DNA of 64,000 nt from Arthrobacter sp. B3I4 (GTDB lineage Bacteria; Actinomycetota; Actinomycetes; Actinomycetales; Micrococcaceae). Position numbers and translations under genes: made by a program. Each line of letters starts with the position of its first letter. The first letter of the stretch is position 1. The notes under the pieces are model-generated. The model saw only the letters and a program-made list of their open reading frames with translations. It was not told where the DNA came from and ran no database searches. This document shows, piece by piece, positions 8,767-17,585 of the stretch. The stretch spans positions 3,286,001 to 3,350,000 of the forward strand of contig NZ_JAUSYK010000001.1 in NCBI RefSeq assembly GCF_030816855.1, read 5' to 3'.

Positions 8767-8795
8767 AAGGTTCGGGAACTGCTGTTCCCAACCTT
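8767..8795. promoter_or_regulatory. Near-perfect dyad between divergent genes
   Basis: AAGGTT (8767-8772), one unpaired C, GGGAAC (8774-8779), TGCT, GTTCCC (8784-8789), AACCTT (8790-8795). It lies about 110 bases upstream of the exported-protein gene and 97 bases before the TetR gene. It could be an operator or a transcript-level hairpin; nothing in the sequence decides. Confidence 0.5.
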
Positions 8796-8855
8796 TCATC
8801 TTGCTGTGAAGGTTATCCGCGACGTTTGTTCCCTCAGACAACCGCGCCCAAAAAC

Positions 8856-8892
8856 TTGCCCTGAGTGCAAAGATGCACATAGTGTAAGTGCA
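8856..8892 (+). promoter_or_regulatory. TetR-MMPL promoter with three half-sites
   Basis: -35-like TTGCCC (8856-8861), 18 bases, -10 TAGTGT (8880-8885), six bases, ATG 8892. Three alternating half-sites lie across it: GTGCA (8865-8869), TGCAC (8874-8878) and GTGCA (8888-8892). This arrangement suits autorepression by the TetR protein encoded immediately downstream. Confidence 0.55.
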
Positions 8893-9599
8893 TGCCCACT
8901 CCTCCCCCTTCCGGCCCGGAAGCCGAAACTGCAGCCCCGTCGCGCCGCGAGCTGAACAAAGCGGCCACCCGCCAGGCCATCACCGAGGCAGCCCTGGGCC
9001 TGCTCCGCAGCAGCGGGCCGGGCAACTTCACGGTGGAAGATATCGCGGAGGAGGCCAGCATCTCCCGGCGGACCTTCTTCAACTACTTCAGCAGCACGGA
9101 GGCAGTGATCGCGTCGGTGACCCACGGGTTCCTGGACACGGCGCTCCAGCAGTTCCGCCTCCGCCCGGCCGACGAACCGATCCTGGAATCTGCCCGAGCT
9201 GCCCTGGTTGAACTCGCGGATCCGATGACCGTGGCCCCGCTGGCAGAGCTTTACAGCCTGGGCCAGTCGAACCCGCAGTTGAACCGGTCCGAACTGGAAG
9301 CCTGGGACCACTGCACCGCCGAGATCATCGACGCCGCCCGGGTCCGCTTCGCGCAGGCGGCTGGTATCGAGATCGACGAACTCTACCTCCGGGCCCTGGC
9401 CGGCTCGGTCATCTCCTGCGGCAAGGCCGCCATGGATGTGTGGTTCGCCCGCTGCGGCGGCGCCCTCACCCCCGATTCGCTTTCCACCCTCCGCCAGCTC
9501 CTGATCGACTCCATGAGCCTGCTCGGCTCCGGATTCGCTTCCCCGGCAGCCGCTCCGGCTGCCGACCCCACCGCCGCCCCTTCCCCAGATCGGTCCTGA
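8892..9599 (+). CDS. TetR/AcrR family transcriptional repressor
   Basis: A 235-residue regulator. The N-terminal HTH is at about 21-67: RRELNKAATRQAITEAALGL, then FTVEDIAEEASISRRTFFNYF, the classical TetR recognition helix. The C-terminal ligand-binding domain ends in a disordered Ala/Pro tail. It begins at ATG 8892 on a probably leaderless message; the start codon lies inside a candidate operator. One base separates its stop from the MMPL transporter, so the two are co-transcribed and probably translationally coupled. It most likely represses the transporter until a lipid-like or toxic ligand binds; the ligand is unknown. Confidence 0.9.
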   Translation: MPTPPPSGPEAETAAPSRRELNKAATRQAITEAALGLLRSSGPGNFTVEDIAEEASISRRTFFNYFSSTEAVIASVTHGFLDTALQQFRLRPADEPILESARAALVELADPMTVAPLAELYSLGQSNPQLNRSELEAWDHCTAEIIDAARVRFAQAAGIEIDELYLRALAGSVISCGKAAMDVWFARCGGALTPDSLSTLRQLLIDSMSLLGSGFASPAAAPAADPTAAPSPDRS

Positions 9600-9600
9600 C

Positions 9601-12186
9601 ATGGCACTACTGCTCTACCGCCTCGGCAAGTTCTCCTACCGGCACCGCTGGCTCGTCATCTCGCTGTGGCTGGCCGTCATGGTGGCGGTCGGCGGCGCCG
9701 CCGCCGCCTTCCACGGCACCTTGTCCAACAACTTCCAGATCCCCGGCACCGAAACCCAGCAGATGGCGGACAAGCTCAAGAAGGACCTCCCGGCGTCGTC
9801 CGGCGGCTCCGCGAGCGTTGTCTTCGAAGCCAATGACGCGCAGTTCAGCCAGGCCGGCAAGGAGGCCGTCTCCGCGGCCCTGGCCAAACTGAAGACGATC
9901 CCGGACGTGCAGGGAACCGTGGATCCCTTCGCCACCCAGGCGCAGCTGGATAAGGCCGGCACTGACCTGGCCGCCGGCGAACAGCAGGCCGCCGCGGGCA
10001 AGGCACAGTTGGACAAAGCTGCCGCCGATCTCGCCGCCGGCAAGGCCCAGCTGGAGGCCGCCGAGGCTCAGATGACCGCAGCCGGGCTGCCCGGCGCGGC
10101 GATCGAGGCTCAGCTCGGCCAGCAGAAAGCCGCCCTCGCGGCCGGGCAGGCCAAGCTCGACGCCGGCACCAAGGACCTCGAGGCCGGCAACGCCAAGCTC
10201 GCCCTCGGCAAGCGGCAGCTGGAAGCCTCGCAAGGCCTGCGGTTCGTTTCCGAGGACGGCAAAGCCGCCATCGCCCAGGTCCAGTTCAAGACCTCCATCA
10301 ACGGTTTGAAGCCTGAGGTACGGCAGGAAGTTCAGGAGATCGTCAAAGAGGTCTCCGCCGCCAACGTCACCGCCCTGCCCAGCAAAGAGATCAGCGAAGA
10401 CATCTCCGAGCTCTTCGGCGCCGCGGAAATCATCGGCATCGCCGTCGCCGCCCTCGTGCTGGTGCTCATGCTCGGCACCCTGGTCGCCGCCGGGCTTCCC
10501 CTGCTGATGGCCATCGTCGGCGTCGCCGTGGGCGTCGGCGGCACCTTCGCCCTTAGCGGCGCCGTGGACATGAGCTCCATCTCCCCGATGCTTGCCCTCA
10601 TGCTCGGCCTCGCGGTCGGAATCGATTACTCCCTGTTCATCGTCAACCGGCACCGCGGGCAGCTGCTTGCCGGAATGGACCCCGAGGAGTCCGTGGCGCT
10701 GGCTACCGGCACCTCCGGCAACGCCGTGCTCTTCGCCGGGCTGACGGTCATCATCGCCCTCGCCGCCCTCGTGGTGCCGGGGCTGCCGTTCCTGACCGTC
10801 ATGGGCCTCTCCGCCGCCGCCACGGTGGCCGTCGCCGTCGCGGTGGCCTTGACTCTCACGCCGGCCGTGCTGTCCCTGGTGGGCCGCAAGCTGATCTCCA
10901 AGCGGGCCTGGAAGAAGGCGGAGCAGCACAACGCCGCGCCCGGCCACACTAACGAGGACCTCGCCAGGGACGAATACCGCAGCAGCCACGGCTGGGGCGG
11001 GGTCGTCACCCGGCACCCGTGGCTGGCACTGCTGGCCGGCGTGGTGCTGCTCGGCGTGGTGGCACTGCCCGCCAGCCAGCTCCGGCTCGCCCTGCCGGAC
11101 GCCAGCTCCGAGCCGGTTGCCTCGCAGGCCTTCCAGGCCTACGACGTCACCAAGCGCAGCTTTGGCGAGGGCATGACCGGGCCGATCATCGTCGTCGGCG
11201 ACATGCCCGAGGGCCTCGACGCCGCCGAGGCACAGGCCAAGCAGTTCGACGTCGCGGACATCCTGCGCAAGACGGACAACGTTGCCGCCGCTGTCCCGCT
11301 GGCCCTCAGCGAGGACCGCCGCACCGCTGTCTTCCAGGTCCTGCCCAAGGAGGGTCCGGCCAGCGCCAGCACCGTTGGGGTGGTGTCGGACCTGCGCGCG
11401 GAGAAGTCGCAGATCAAGGACTCCACCGGCGTCAGCATCGGCCTCACCGGGCAGACCGCGGGCAACGTGGACGTCTCCAGCAAGCTCGGCGACGCCCTCC
11501 CGCCGTACCTGGCGATCGTCGTCGGGCTGTCGCTGATCCTGCTGCTGCTGGTGTTCCGCTCCATCGTGGTCCCGCTGCTGGCGACCGGCGGCTTCCTGCT
11601 CTCGCTCGCGGCCGCGTTCGGCGCCGTGGTGGCGGTGTACCAGTGGGGCTGGCTGGGCGCGGTCTTCGGCGTCGAGAACCCGGGCGCGGTGCTCAGCTTC
11701 CTGCCGATCATCCTGATCGGTGTGCTGTTCGGCCTGGCGATGGACTACCAGGTGTTCATCACCTCCGGCATGCGCGAGTCCTACATGCACGGCGAAACCG
11801 CCAGGCACGCGGTCCGGTCCGGCTTCAGCCACGCCGCCGCCGTCGTCACCGCAGCCGCGATCATCATGGTCAGCGTGTTCTCCGGCTTCATCTTCTCGCA
11901 CCTGAACATGGTCCGGCCGCTGGGCTTCGCGATGGCATTCGGGGTACTGGTGGACGCCTTCGTGGTGCGCATGACCATCGTTCCGGCCGTGATGTACCTG
12001 CTCGGCAGCAAGGCGTGGTGGCTGCCGCGCTGGCTGGACCGCCTCCTGCCGGACGTCGACGTCGAGGGCGTCAAGTTGCGCGAGCTGGACGGCGGCGCCG
12101 GGGTTGCCAGCACTGACGCGCGCGGACACGACGACGGCGACATTCACGCGGGCGACGCGAAGCGTGGTGCGACAGCCATCCGCTAA
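9601..12186 (+). CDS. MMPL family RND transporter
   Basis: A large inner-membrane exporter (861 residues) of the MMPL/YdfJ type, which moves lipids or hydrophobic compounds using the proton gradient. It has two six-helix RND halves. Each carries the Asp-Tyr proton-relay motif in its fourth helix: GLAVGIDYSLFIVNRHR and GLAMDYQVFITSGMRE. The first periplasmic loop (about residues 115-215) holds a regular series of short repeats based on QLxxAxxDLAAGxxQ, which should form a long coiled-coil-like hairpin. A second loop precedes the C-terminal half. The final 45 residues are cytoplasmic and polar. Its control by the adjacent TetR gene suggests inducible export; the cargo is not known. Confidence 0.92.
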   Translation: MALLLYRLGKFSYRHRWLVISLWLAVMVAVGGAAAAFHGTLSNNFQIPGTETQQMADKLKKDLPASSGGSASVVFEANDAQFSQAGKEAVSAALAKLKTIPDVQGTVDPFATQAQLDKAGTDLAAGEQQAAAGKAQLDKAAADLAAGKAQLEAAEAQMTAAGLPGAAIEAQLGQQKAALAAGQAKLDAGTKDLEAGNAKLALGKRQLEASQGLRFVSEDGKAAIAQVQFKTSINGLKPEVRQEVQEIVKEVSAANVTALPSKEISEDISELFGAAEIIGIAVAALVLVLMLGTLVAAGLPLLMAIVGVAVGVGGTFALSGAVDMSSISPMLALMLGLAVGIDYSLFIVNRHRGQLLAGMDPEESVALATGTSGNAVLFAGLTVIIALAALVVPGLPFLTVMGLSAAATVAVAVAVALTLTPAVLSLVGRKLISKRAWKKAEQHNAAPGHTNEDLARDEYRSSHGWGGVVTRHPWLALLAGVVLLGVVALPASQLRLALPDASSEPVASQAFQAYDVTKRSFGEGMTGPIIVVGDMPEGLDAAEAQAKQFDVADILRKTDNVAAAVPLALSEDRRTAVFQVLPKEGPASASTVGVVSDLRAEKSQIKDSTGVSIGLTGQTAGNVDVSSKLGDALPPYLAIVVGLSLILLLLVFRSIVVPLLATGGFLLSLAAAFGAVVAVYQWGWLGAVFGVENPGAVLSFLPIILIGVLFGLAMDYQVFITSGMRESYMHGETARHAVRSGFSHAAAVVTAAAIIMVSVFSGFIFSHLNMVRPLGFAMAFGVLVDAFVVRMTIVPAVMYLLGSKAWWLPRWLDRLLPDVDVEGVKLRELDGGAGVASTDARGHDDGDIHAGDAKRGATAIR

Positions 12187-12202
12187 CCGCGACCTTGCCG
12201 CC

Positions 12203-12243
12203 AACGCCGCCCGCTGATCCCCGTGATCGGCGGGCGGCGTTGT
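12203..12243 (+). terminator. Terminator after the MMPL gene
   Basis: Stem AACGCCGCCCGC/GCGGGCGGCGTT (12203-12214 and 12230-12241) followed by TGTTGTG. A strong hairpin, but the T-run is short. Confidence 0.65.
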
Positions 12244-12328
12244 TGTGCACCGGCGGCTGTTCCCGGCTGTTGCTGACTGTTCCTGACGGGCAGCAGAACA
12301 AAGCCCACCGGCGACGCGTGCGAGGAAC

Positions 12329-12334
12329 TACGCT
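12329..12334 (+). promoter_or_regulatory. Leaderless -10 box TACGCT
   Basis: TACGCT lies six bases before the GTG start of maf at 12341. No ribosome binding site is present. Confidence 0.55.
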
Positions 12335-12340
12335 GGAGCC

Positions 12341-13021
12341 GTGACCCGCCTGATTCTTGCCTCCCAGTCCCCCGCCCGCACCAAGCTGCTCAGCAACGCC
12401 GGCATCGCCCACGAAGTCCTCGTCTCCGACGTCGATGAAGATGCCGTACAGGCGCGTTACGGCGTGACCGACCCGCACGACACCGCCCTGCTGCTGGCGC
12501 GCGCCAAGGCCGAGGCGATCGCGTCGCTGCCGGAGGCCGAGGGCGCCTTGGTGATCGGCTGCGATTCGGTCTTTGAGTTCGACGGCGAGGCGCACGGCAA
12601 GCCCTACACGACCGACGTCGCCAAGGAACGGATGCTGCGGATGAGCGGCAGCATGGGGGTGTTGCACACCGGCCACTGGCTCGTCGATTGCCGCAACACC
12701 GAACCCCACGGCGCCGCCGGCAACGCTGCAGGCTCCGGCGCCACGCTAGGCTCAGTGAACTCTGCGGAAGTGCATTTTCAGGAGATGAGCGAAGACGAGA
12801 TCGACACCTACATCGCCACCGGCGAACCGCTTCAGTGCGCCGGCTCGTTCACCATCGACGGCTATGGCGGGGCCTTCATCCGCAAGGTCGACGGCGACCC
12901 GCACACCGTCGTCGGGCTCTCCATCTCCACCCTCCGCAGCCTCCTGGCCCAGGCCAAGGTCGGCATCACCGAGCTATGGACCGGCGGCGCCGCCGACCCG
13001 GCCGACATCCGCGCCGAGTGA
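12341..13021 (+). CDS. maf: Maf family nucleoside triphosphate pyrophosphatase
   Basis: Hydrolyses non-canonical or modified NTPs to NMP and PPi, a house-cleaning function, and has been linked to septum control in some bacteria. The Maf signature LASQSPARTKLLSNAG opens the protein; it reads SPAR where the family usually has SPRR. IGCDSVFEFDGEAHGKP carries the metal-binding Asp, and QCAGSFTIDGYGGAFI with VDGDPHTVVGLS closes it. An insert of about 25 residues rich in Gly, Ala and Asn (near 123-148) lengthens the protein to 226 residues. GTG at 12341 is the start because of the -10 box six bases upstream. Confidence 0.9.
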   Translation: MTRLILASQSPARTKLLSNAGIAHEVLVSDVDEDAVQARYGVTDPHDTALLLARAKAEAIASLPEAEGALVIGCDSVFEFDGEAHGKPYTTDVAKERMLRMSGSMGVLHTGHWLVDCRNTEPHGAAGNAAGSGATLGSVNSAEVHFQEMSEDEIDTYIATGEPLQCAGSFTIDGYGGAFIRKVDGDPHTVVGLSISTLRSLLAQAKVGITELWTGGAADPADIRAE

Positions 13022-13115
13022 GCCAATTCGCATCACCTTGTAGGAACCCTCTAAAGGATCGGCACTTTACGCGCGGGATCAGCAAGTAATCTCGGCGGAA
13101 GCCTCAAAAGCGCGC

Positions 13116-13121
13116 TAGGCT
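13116..13121 (+). promoter_or_regulatory. Probable -10 box TAGGCT of the carboxylase alpha gene
   Basis: TAGGCT is followed by a short leader holding the site GAAGGAG (13134-13140), six bases before the TTG start at 13146. Unlike many genes here, this one is led. Confidence 0.45.
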
Positions 13122-13145
13122 CCCTGAAGGAAAGAAGGAGACGCC

Positions 13146-14981
13146 TTGTCAGCAATTTCGGAGCAGTCCGCCCACCCCGTGCCCGCCACCACCCCGGGCA
13201 CCCGCCGCCTGAGCAAGGTGCTGATCGCCAACCGCGGCGAGATCGCGGTACGGATCATCCGCGCCGCACGTGACGAAGGCCTCGCCTCGGTGGCGGTCTA
13301 CGCCGATCCGGACCGGGACGCCCTGCACGTCAAGCTCGCCGACGAGGCCTACGCCCTGGGGGGAAACACCGCCGCCGAGTCCTACCTGGTGATGGACAAG
13401 CTGATCGAGGTGGCCGTCCGCGCCGGCGCCGACGCTGTCCACCCGGGCTACGGCTTCCTGGCCGAAAACGCCGAGTTCGCCGCCAAAGTGATCGCCGCCG
13501 GCATCACTTGGATCGGGCCCTCCCCCGAGGCAATCTCCGCCCTCGGCGACAAGGTCCAGGCCCGCCACATCGCCGAAAAGGTCGGCGCCCCGCAGGTCCC
13601 CGGTACCGCCGATCCGGTGAATTCCGCCGAGGAAATCCTGGAGTTCGTGGACAAGTTCGGCCTGCCGGTGGCCATCAAGGCAGCCTTCGGCGGCGGCGGG
13701 CGCGGCATCAAGGTCGCCCGCACCCGCGAGGAAATCCCGGAACTGTTCGAATCCGCGGTCCGCGAGGCCACGGCCGCATTCGGCCGCGGCGAATGTTTCA
13801 TCGAACGCTTTCTCGACGCGCCCCGCCACGTGGAGACCCAGTGCCTCGCCGACGCGCACGGCAACGTCGTGGTCGTATCGACCCGCGACTGCTCGCTGCA
13901 GCGCCGCAACCAGAAACTCGTCGAAGAAGCCCCGGCCCCGTTCCTGACCGAGGAGCAGAACCGGCGGCTTTACGAGTCCTCCAAGGCCATCCTCAAGGAA
14001 GCGGGCTACCTCGGAGCCGGCACCTGCGAGTTCCTCGTCGGCCAGGACGGCACCATTTCCTTCCTGGAAGTTAACACCCGGCTCCAGGTCGAGCACTGCG
14101 TTTCCGAGGAAGTCACCGGCATCGATCTGGTCCGCGAACAGTTCCGGCTGGCCCGCGGTGAGGAACTCGGCTACGGCGACCCTGAAATCCGCGGCCACTC
14201 GATCGAGTTCCGCATCACCGGCGAGGACCCGGGCCGCAACTTCATGCCCGCCCCCGGCACCATCACCGGCCTGAAGAACCCCACCGGCCCCGGCGTGCGG
14301 ATCGATTCCGGCGTGGAACAGGGCGACATCATCAGCGGCAACTTCGACTCGATGCTCTCCAAGCTGGTCGTCACCGGCGCCACCCGCGCCCAGGCCCTGC
14401 AGCGCTCCCGGCGGGCCCTCGAGGAGATGGTGGTGGAGGGCATTCCCACCGTCATCCCGTTCGACCTCGCCGTCGTCTCCAACCCCGACTTCGCCCCCGC
14501 CGAGGGCCCCTTCAAGGTCCACACCCGCTGGATCGAGACCGCCTTCGTCAACGACATTCCCGCCTGGACACCGACCGGCACCGCAACGGAAGCGTCCGAC
14601 GGCGGCGAACGCCAGCGCGTCGTCGTCGAGGTTGGCGGCAAGCGCCTGGAAGTCGTCCTGCCGGCGTCGCTTGGCACCGTCTCCGGCGGCGGGAAGCCGG
14701 CCAAGGCCAAGAAGCGCTCCCGCAGCGCCGGCACGGCCGCCCCGGCCGGCGGCAACGCCCTGACCTCGCCCATGCAGGGCACGATCGTCAAGGTCGCCGT
14801 CGCGGAAGGCGAGCGCGTGGCCGAGGGCGACCTCGTCGTCGTGCTCGAAGCGATGAAGATGGAACAGCCGCTCACGGCCCACCGCACCGGCATTGTGATC
14901 GGGCTCGCCGCTTCCGCCGGTGAGACGGTTGCCGCGGGCGCCGTGATTGCCATGATCGAGGACGGCGAGAGCGCCGAATAG
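13146..14981 (+). CDS. accA: Acetyl/propionyl-CoA carboxylase alpha subunit (biotin carboxylase-BCCP)
   Basis: Carboxylates its own biotin with ATP and bicarbonate and presents it to the beta subunit (2245-3828). At 611 residues it is a full fusion. The biotin carboxylase N domain starts at [15 protein letters not shown] (about 24-38). The ATP-grasp Gly-rich loop is [13 protein letters not shown], and the catalytic segment is [18 protein letters not shown] (most homologues have HPV). The C-terminal biotinyl domain carries EAMKMEQ with biotinylated Lys571. The start is TTG 13146, chosen for its AAGGAG site; no ATG or GTG of similar quality lies nearby. It probably serves more than one acyl-CoA carboxylase, as AccA-type subunits do in Actinobacteria. 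Confidence 0.95.
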   Translation: MSAISEQSAHPVPATTPGTRRLSKVLIANRGEIAVRIIRAARDEGLASVAVYADPDRDALHVKLADEAYALGGNTAAESYLVMDKLIEVAVRAGADAVHPGYGFLAENAEFAAKVIAAGITWIGPSPEAISALGDKVQARHIAEKVGAPQVPGTADPVNSAEEILEFVDKFGLPVAIKAAFGGGGRGIKVARTREEIPELFESAVREATAAFGRGECFIERFLDAPRHVETQCLADAHGNVVVVSTRDCSLQRRNQKLVEEAPAPFLTEEQNRRLYESSKAILKEAGYLGAGTCEFLVGQDGTISFLEVNTRLQVEHCVSEEVTGIDLVREQFRLARGEELGYGDPEIRGHSIEFRITGEDPGRNFMPAPGTITGLKNPTGPGVRIDSGVEQGDIISGNFDSMLSKLVVTGATRAQALQRSRRALEEMVVEGIPTVIPFDLAVVSNPDFAPAEGPFKVHTRWIETAFVNDIPAWTPTGTATEASDGGERQRVVVEVGGKRLEVVLPASLGTVSGGGKPAKAKKRSRSAGTAAPAGGNALTSPMQGTIVKVAVAEGERVAEGDLVVVLEAMKMEQPLTAHRTGIVIGLAASAGETVAAGAVIAMIEDGESAE

Positions 14982-15014
14982 CGGCCGCGGGTCGGCGGGG
15001 GCAGACTTAGGTAC

Positions 15015-15746
15015 GTGAAGCCCTTTCTGCTCCTCGCCTCCCGTGCCGAGGACGCCGCCGCCGACGACGAATACCTCGCCTACCTGCGCTACACCGGCCT
15101 GGCCGAGGCGCAGCTGCACCGCGTCCGGATGGAAGCTGCGCCGCTGCCCCGGCTGGAACTGGAGGAGTATTCCGGCGTGATCGTCGGCGGCAGCCCCTTC
15201 ACCTCCAGCGACCCGGCCGAGCACAAGAGCGAGGTCCAGCACCGGGTGGAGCGCGAACTGTTCGCCCTGCTGGACCGGATCGTCGCGGCGGACTTCCCCT
15301 TCCTCGGTGCCTGCTACGGCGTCGGAACCCTGGGTCTGCACCAGGGCGCCGTGATTGACCGGACCTACGGCGAAGGACTGGGCGGGGTCACCGTCAGCAT
15401 GACTCTTGCCGGCCAGCAGGATCCGCTGCTGCGCGGGCTGCCGGAACAGTTCACCGCGTTCGTGGGCCACAAGGAAGCCTGCACCGTGCTGCCCGGCGGA
15501 GCGGTGCTGCTGGCAAGCTCCGAGACCTGCCCGGTGCAGATGTTCCGGATCCGTTCCAACCTCTACGCCACCCAGTTCCACCCGGAGCTCGACGCCGATG
15601 GCCTCACCACGCGGATCGACATCTACCGCCATGCCGGCTACTTCCCGCCGGACTCGGCCGAGGAGCTGATGGCCCAGGCCCGGCGGCACGACGTCACCGA
15701 GCCGATGGCCATCCTGCGCAATTTCGTGGAGCGCTACGCCCGCTAG
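15015..15746 (+). CDS. Class I glutamine amidotransferase-like protein
   Basis: A 243-residue stand-alone GATase1 domain. The nucleophile elbow GACYGVGTLGLHQG holds the catalytic Cys (near 99), and the His-Glu pair is in TQFHPELDADG (about 190-195). FVGHKEACTVLPG aligns with the substrate region of GMP-synthase-like paralogues. Proteins of this size are often annotated as GMP synthase subunit A-like or gamma-glutamyl hydrolase-like; no synthetase partner is nearby. The start at GTG 15015 follows a weak CAGACT box by seven bases and has no ribosome site. It converges with the MHS transporter, the two sharing a terminator region. Confidence 0.88.
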   Translation: MKPFLLLASRAEDAAADDEYLAYLRYTGLAEAQLHRVRMEAAPLPRLELEEYSGVIVGGSPFTSSDPAEHKSEVQHRVERELFALLDRIVAADFPFLGACYGVGTLGLHQGAVIDRTYGEGLGGVTVSMTLAGQQDPLLRGLPEQFTAFVGHKEACTVLPGGAVLLASSETCPVQMFRIRSNLYATQFHPELDADGLTTRIDIYRHAGYFPPDSAEELMAQARRHDVTEPMAILRNFVERYAR

Positions 15747-15824
15747 CCCGCCGTCGCCCCTCGCCCGGCGCCCGTCCCCCGCCGTCGTCGTCCCGCCCCC
15801 GACGCCGTCCCCCGCCGTCGCGCT

Positions 15825-15920
15825 CCTGCCCAGTTACTCCTCCGCACACCGCCCGCGACACGGAAAAGCCCGGCGTGTCGACCTCACACGCCGGGCATTT
15901 CTGTCAGTAACTGGGCTGGA
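15825..15920. repeat. Interspersed inverted repeat enclosing a bidirectional terminator
   Basis: The pair CCTGCCCAGTTACTC (15825-15839) and AGTAACTGGGCTGGA (15906-15920) is the same family as the tandem units at 1631-2057. Nested inside is the hairpin GCCCGGCGTGT/ACACGCCGGGC (15868-15878, 15886-15896), flanked by AAAA and TTT, so it can terminate both convergent transcripts. Confidence 0.78.
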
Positions 15921-15923
15921 ACG

Positions 15924-17333
15924 TTAGGCTACGTTGTTCTCGTAGTCCAGGTCGCGGGTTTCCTTGCTCAGGAACAGCGCGATCAGCGTCAGCACGGACA
16001 TGGACGTGAGGTACACGCCGACCAGGACCGGGCTGCCCTTCGCCATTTCCCAGAGCCAGACGGCGATGAACGGTGCCACGGCCGCGCCCAGGATGGACGA
16101 GACGTTGTAGCTGATGGCCGAACCGGTGTACCGGACGTTGGTCGGGAACAGCTCAGGCAGCAGGGCGCCCATCGGCCCGAAGGTCAGGCCCATCAGCGAG
16201 AAGCCGATGACCAGCAGTGCCATGGTGCCGATGAAGCCGCCGCTGAACAGCGGGACGAACAGCAGGCCGAAAACGAAGATGCCGGCGGTGACAGCGATCA
16301 GCATCTTGCGGCGGCCGTACTTTTCCGCCAGCGGGCCGGAGACCAGGGTAAAGATGCCGAAGAACACGACGCCGGCGATCAGCATCCAGAGGAAATCGTT
16401 GCGGGTGTAGCCCAGGCCAGGGACGAACGCAGCGGCAGCCGCATCGCTCATGGGTTTACCCGCCTTCGCCGCAGCGGCCTGCGCACCGGCCAGCGTCGGC
16501 TTCGTGCCGTAGGTCAGCGTGAACGTGGTCATCAGGTAGAAGAGCACGTAGGTGGCCAGCATGATGAAGGTGCCCAGGATCAGCGGACGCCAGCTGGTCT
16601 TGAAGACGCGGCCCAGCGGCAGCTTGGCGACCTCGTTGGACTGCAGGACCTTAGTGAAGGCGGGGGTTTCGATCAGCTTGAGCCGGACGTACAGGCCGAT
16701 GATGACCATGACGGCGCTGACCAGGAACGGCACCCGCCAGCCCCAGTCGGCGAAGGCCTGCGGGGCCAGGGTGTAGCTGAAGACCAGGAACAGCACGTTG
16801 GCGATGATGAAGCCGATCGGCGCGCCCAGCTGCGGGAAGGTGCCGTAGATGGCGCGCTTGTTGGCGGGGGCGTTCTCGGTAGCCAGCAGGGCCGCGCCGC
16901 TCCATTCGCCGCCGAGGGCCAGGCCCTGGGCGAAGCGCATGACCACCAGCAGGGCCGGAGCCCAGAACTCCCAGCCCGGAACCAGTGCGGTGGGGAGGCA
17001 GCCGATCAGGAAGGTGGCGATGCCCATCGTCAGCAGCGATGCGACGAGGGTGCCCTTGCGGCCGAACTTGTCACCGAAGTGGCCGAACACAATGGATCCC
17101 AGCGGGCGGGCGACGAACGCAACGCCAAAGACAGCGAAGGAGCTCAGCAGCTGGGTGGTCTCGTTCTGGCCCGGGAAGAAGAGCTTCGGGAAGACCAGAA
17201 CGGCGGCCGTTGCATAGACGTAGAAGTCGTAGAACTCAACGGTGGTGCCGATCAAGCTGGCGACGATCACGCGGCCGCGCGAGTTCACCTGCTTGGCGGA
17301 CCCCGACTCCGTCGAGGTGGCAGTGGATGACAT
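15924..17333 (-). CDS. MHS family MFS transporter (metabolite:H+ symporter)
   Basis: A 12-helix major facilitator of 469 residues. The metabolite:H+ symporter signature is present: GTTVEFYDFYVYATA in helix 1, RPLGSIVFGHFGDKFGRKGTL across loop 2-3, and RFAQGLALGGEWSGAALLATE in helix 4. Relatives carry shikimate, alpha-ketoglutarate, proline/betaine or aromatic acids; the cargo cannot be named. Loop 7-8 has an Ala-rich insert (AGAQAAAAKAGKPMSDAAAAA). ATG at 17333 has only a poor ribosome site. The 240 bases upstream hold an AT-rich promoter area (17380-17410) and four phased half-sites, so expression is probably controlled by a regulator encoded elsewhere. Confidence 0.9.
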   Translation of the reverse strand: MSSTATSTESGSAKQVNSRGRVIVASLIGTTVEFYDFYVYATAAVLVFPKLFFPGQNETTQLLSSFAVFGVAFVARPLGSIVFGHFGDKFGRKGTLVASLLTMGIATFLIGCLPTALVPGWEFWAPALLVVMRFAQGLALGGEWSGAALLATENAPANKRAIYGTFPQLGAPIGFIIANVLFLVFSYTLAPQAFADWGWRVPFLVSAVMVIIGLYVRLKLIETPAFTKVLQSNEVAKLPLGRVFKTSWRPLILGTFIMLATYVLFYLMTTFTLTYGTKPTLAGAQAAAAKAGKPMSDAAAAAFVPGLGYTRNDFLWMLIAGVVFFGIFTLVSGPLAEKYGRRKMLIAVTAGIFVFGLLFVPLFSGGFIGTMALLVIGFSLMGLTFGPMGALLPELFPTNVRYTGSAISYNVSSILGAAVAPFIAVWLWEMAKGSPVLVGVYLTSMSVLTLIALFLSKETRDLDYENNVA

Positions 17334-17419
17334 ATAGGAACGCTTTCATCAAGACCGGGCCGTCCCACGACGGGACACCAGGCAATGGAATGGATATATC
17401 TGCAATATTAGCCACAGGC

Positions 17420-17455
17420 GTCCACCCAATGGACAAATGGTCCGCTATATGGACC
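17420..17455. promoter_or_regulatory. Four phased GTCC/GGAC half-sites upstream of the MHS transporter
   Basis: GTCCA (17420-17424), TGGAC (17430-17434), GGTCC (17439-17443) and GGACC (17451-17455) alternate in orientation at 9-12 base steps, close to one helical turn. This is a plausible multi-dimer operator for the transporter. The cognate regulator is not in the window. Confidence 0.5.
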
Positions 17456-17573
17456 TGTCGTGTCGTTCCACGGGCGCGTCCGCCCCGCAACATCGCCCGC
17501 GTGCGCCGCAGGCGCCCGCGACCGAAGGCGGGCGCCAGATCAGTACAACTCGACGTGAATACAGTCAGCCGTG

Positions 17574-17579
17574 TACTTT
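17574..17579 (+). promoter_or_regulatory. Leaderless -10 box TACTTT
   Basis: TACTTT precedes ATG 17586 by six bases. This decides the start of the ArsR-type gene against an in-frame GTG at 17571, which overlaps the box. Confidence 0.55.
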
Positions 17580-17585
17580 GGCTCC

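Noticed and set aside
9607-12204. 865-codon frame opposite the MMPL transporter
   Set aside because: Its His/Gln/Asp/Gly-rich composition is the usual reverse-strand shadow of a GC-rich membrane protein, with no recognisable domain.
13149-15689. 846-codon frame opposite the carboxylase alpha subunit and the amidotransferase
   Set aside because: It spans two real genes and the gap between them, and has no domain signal.
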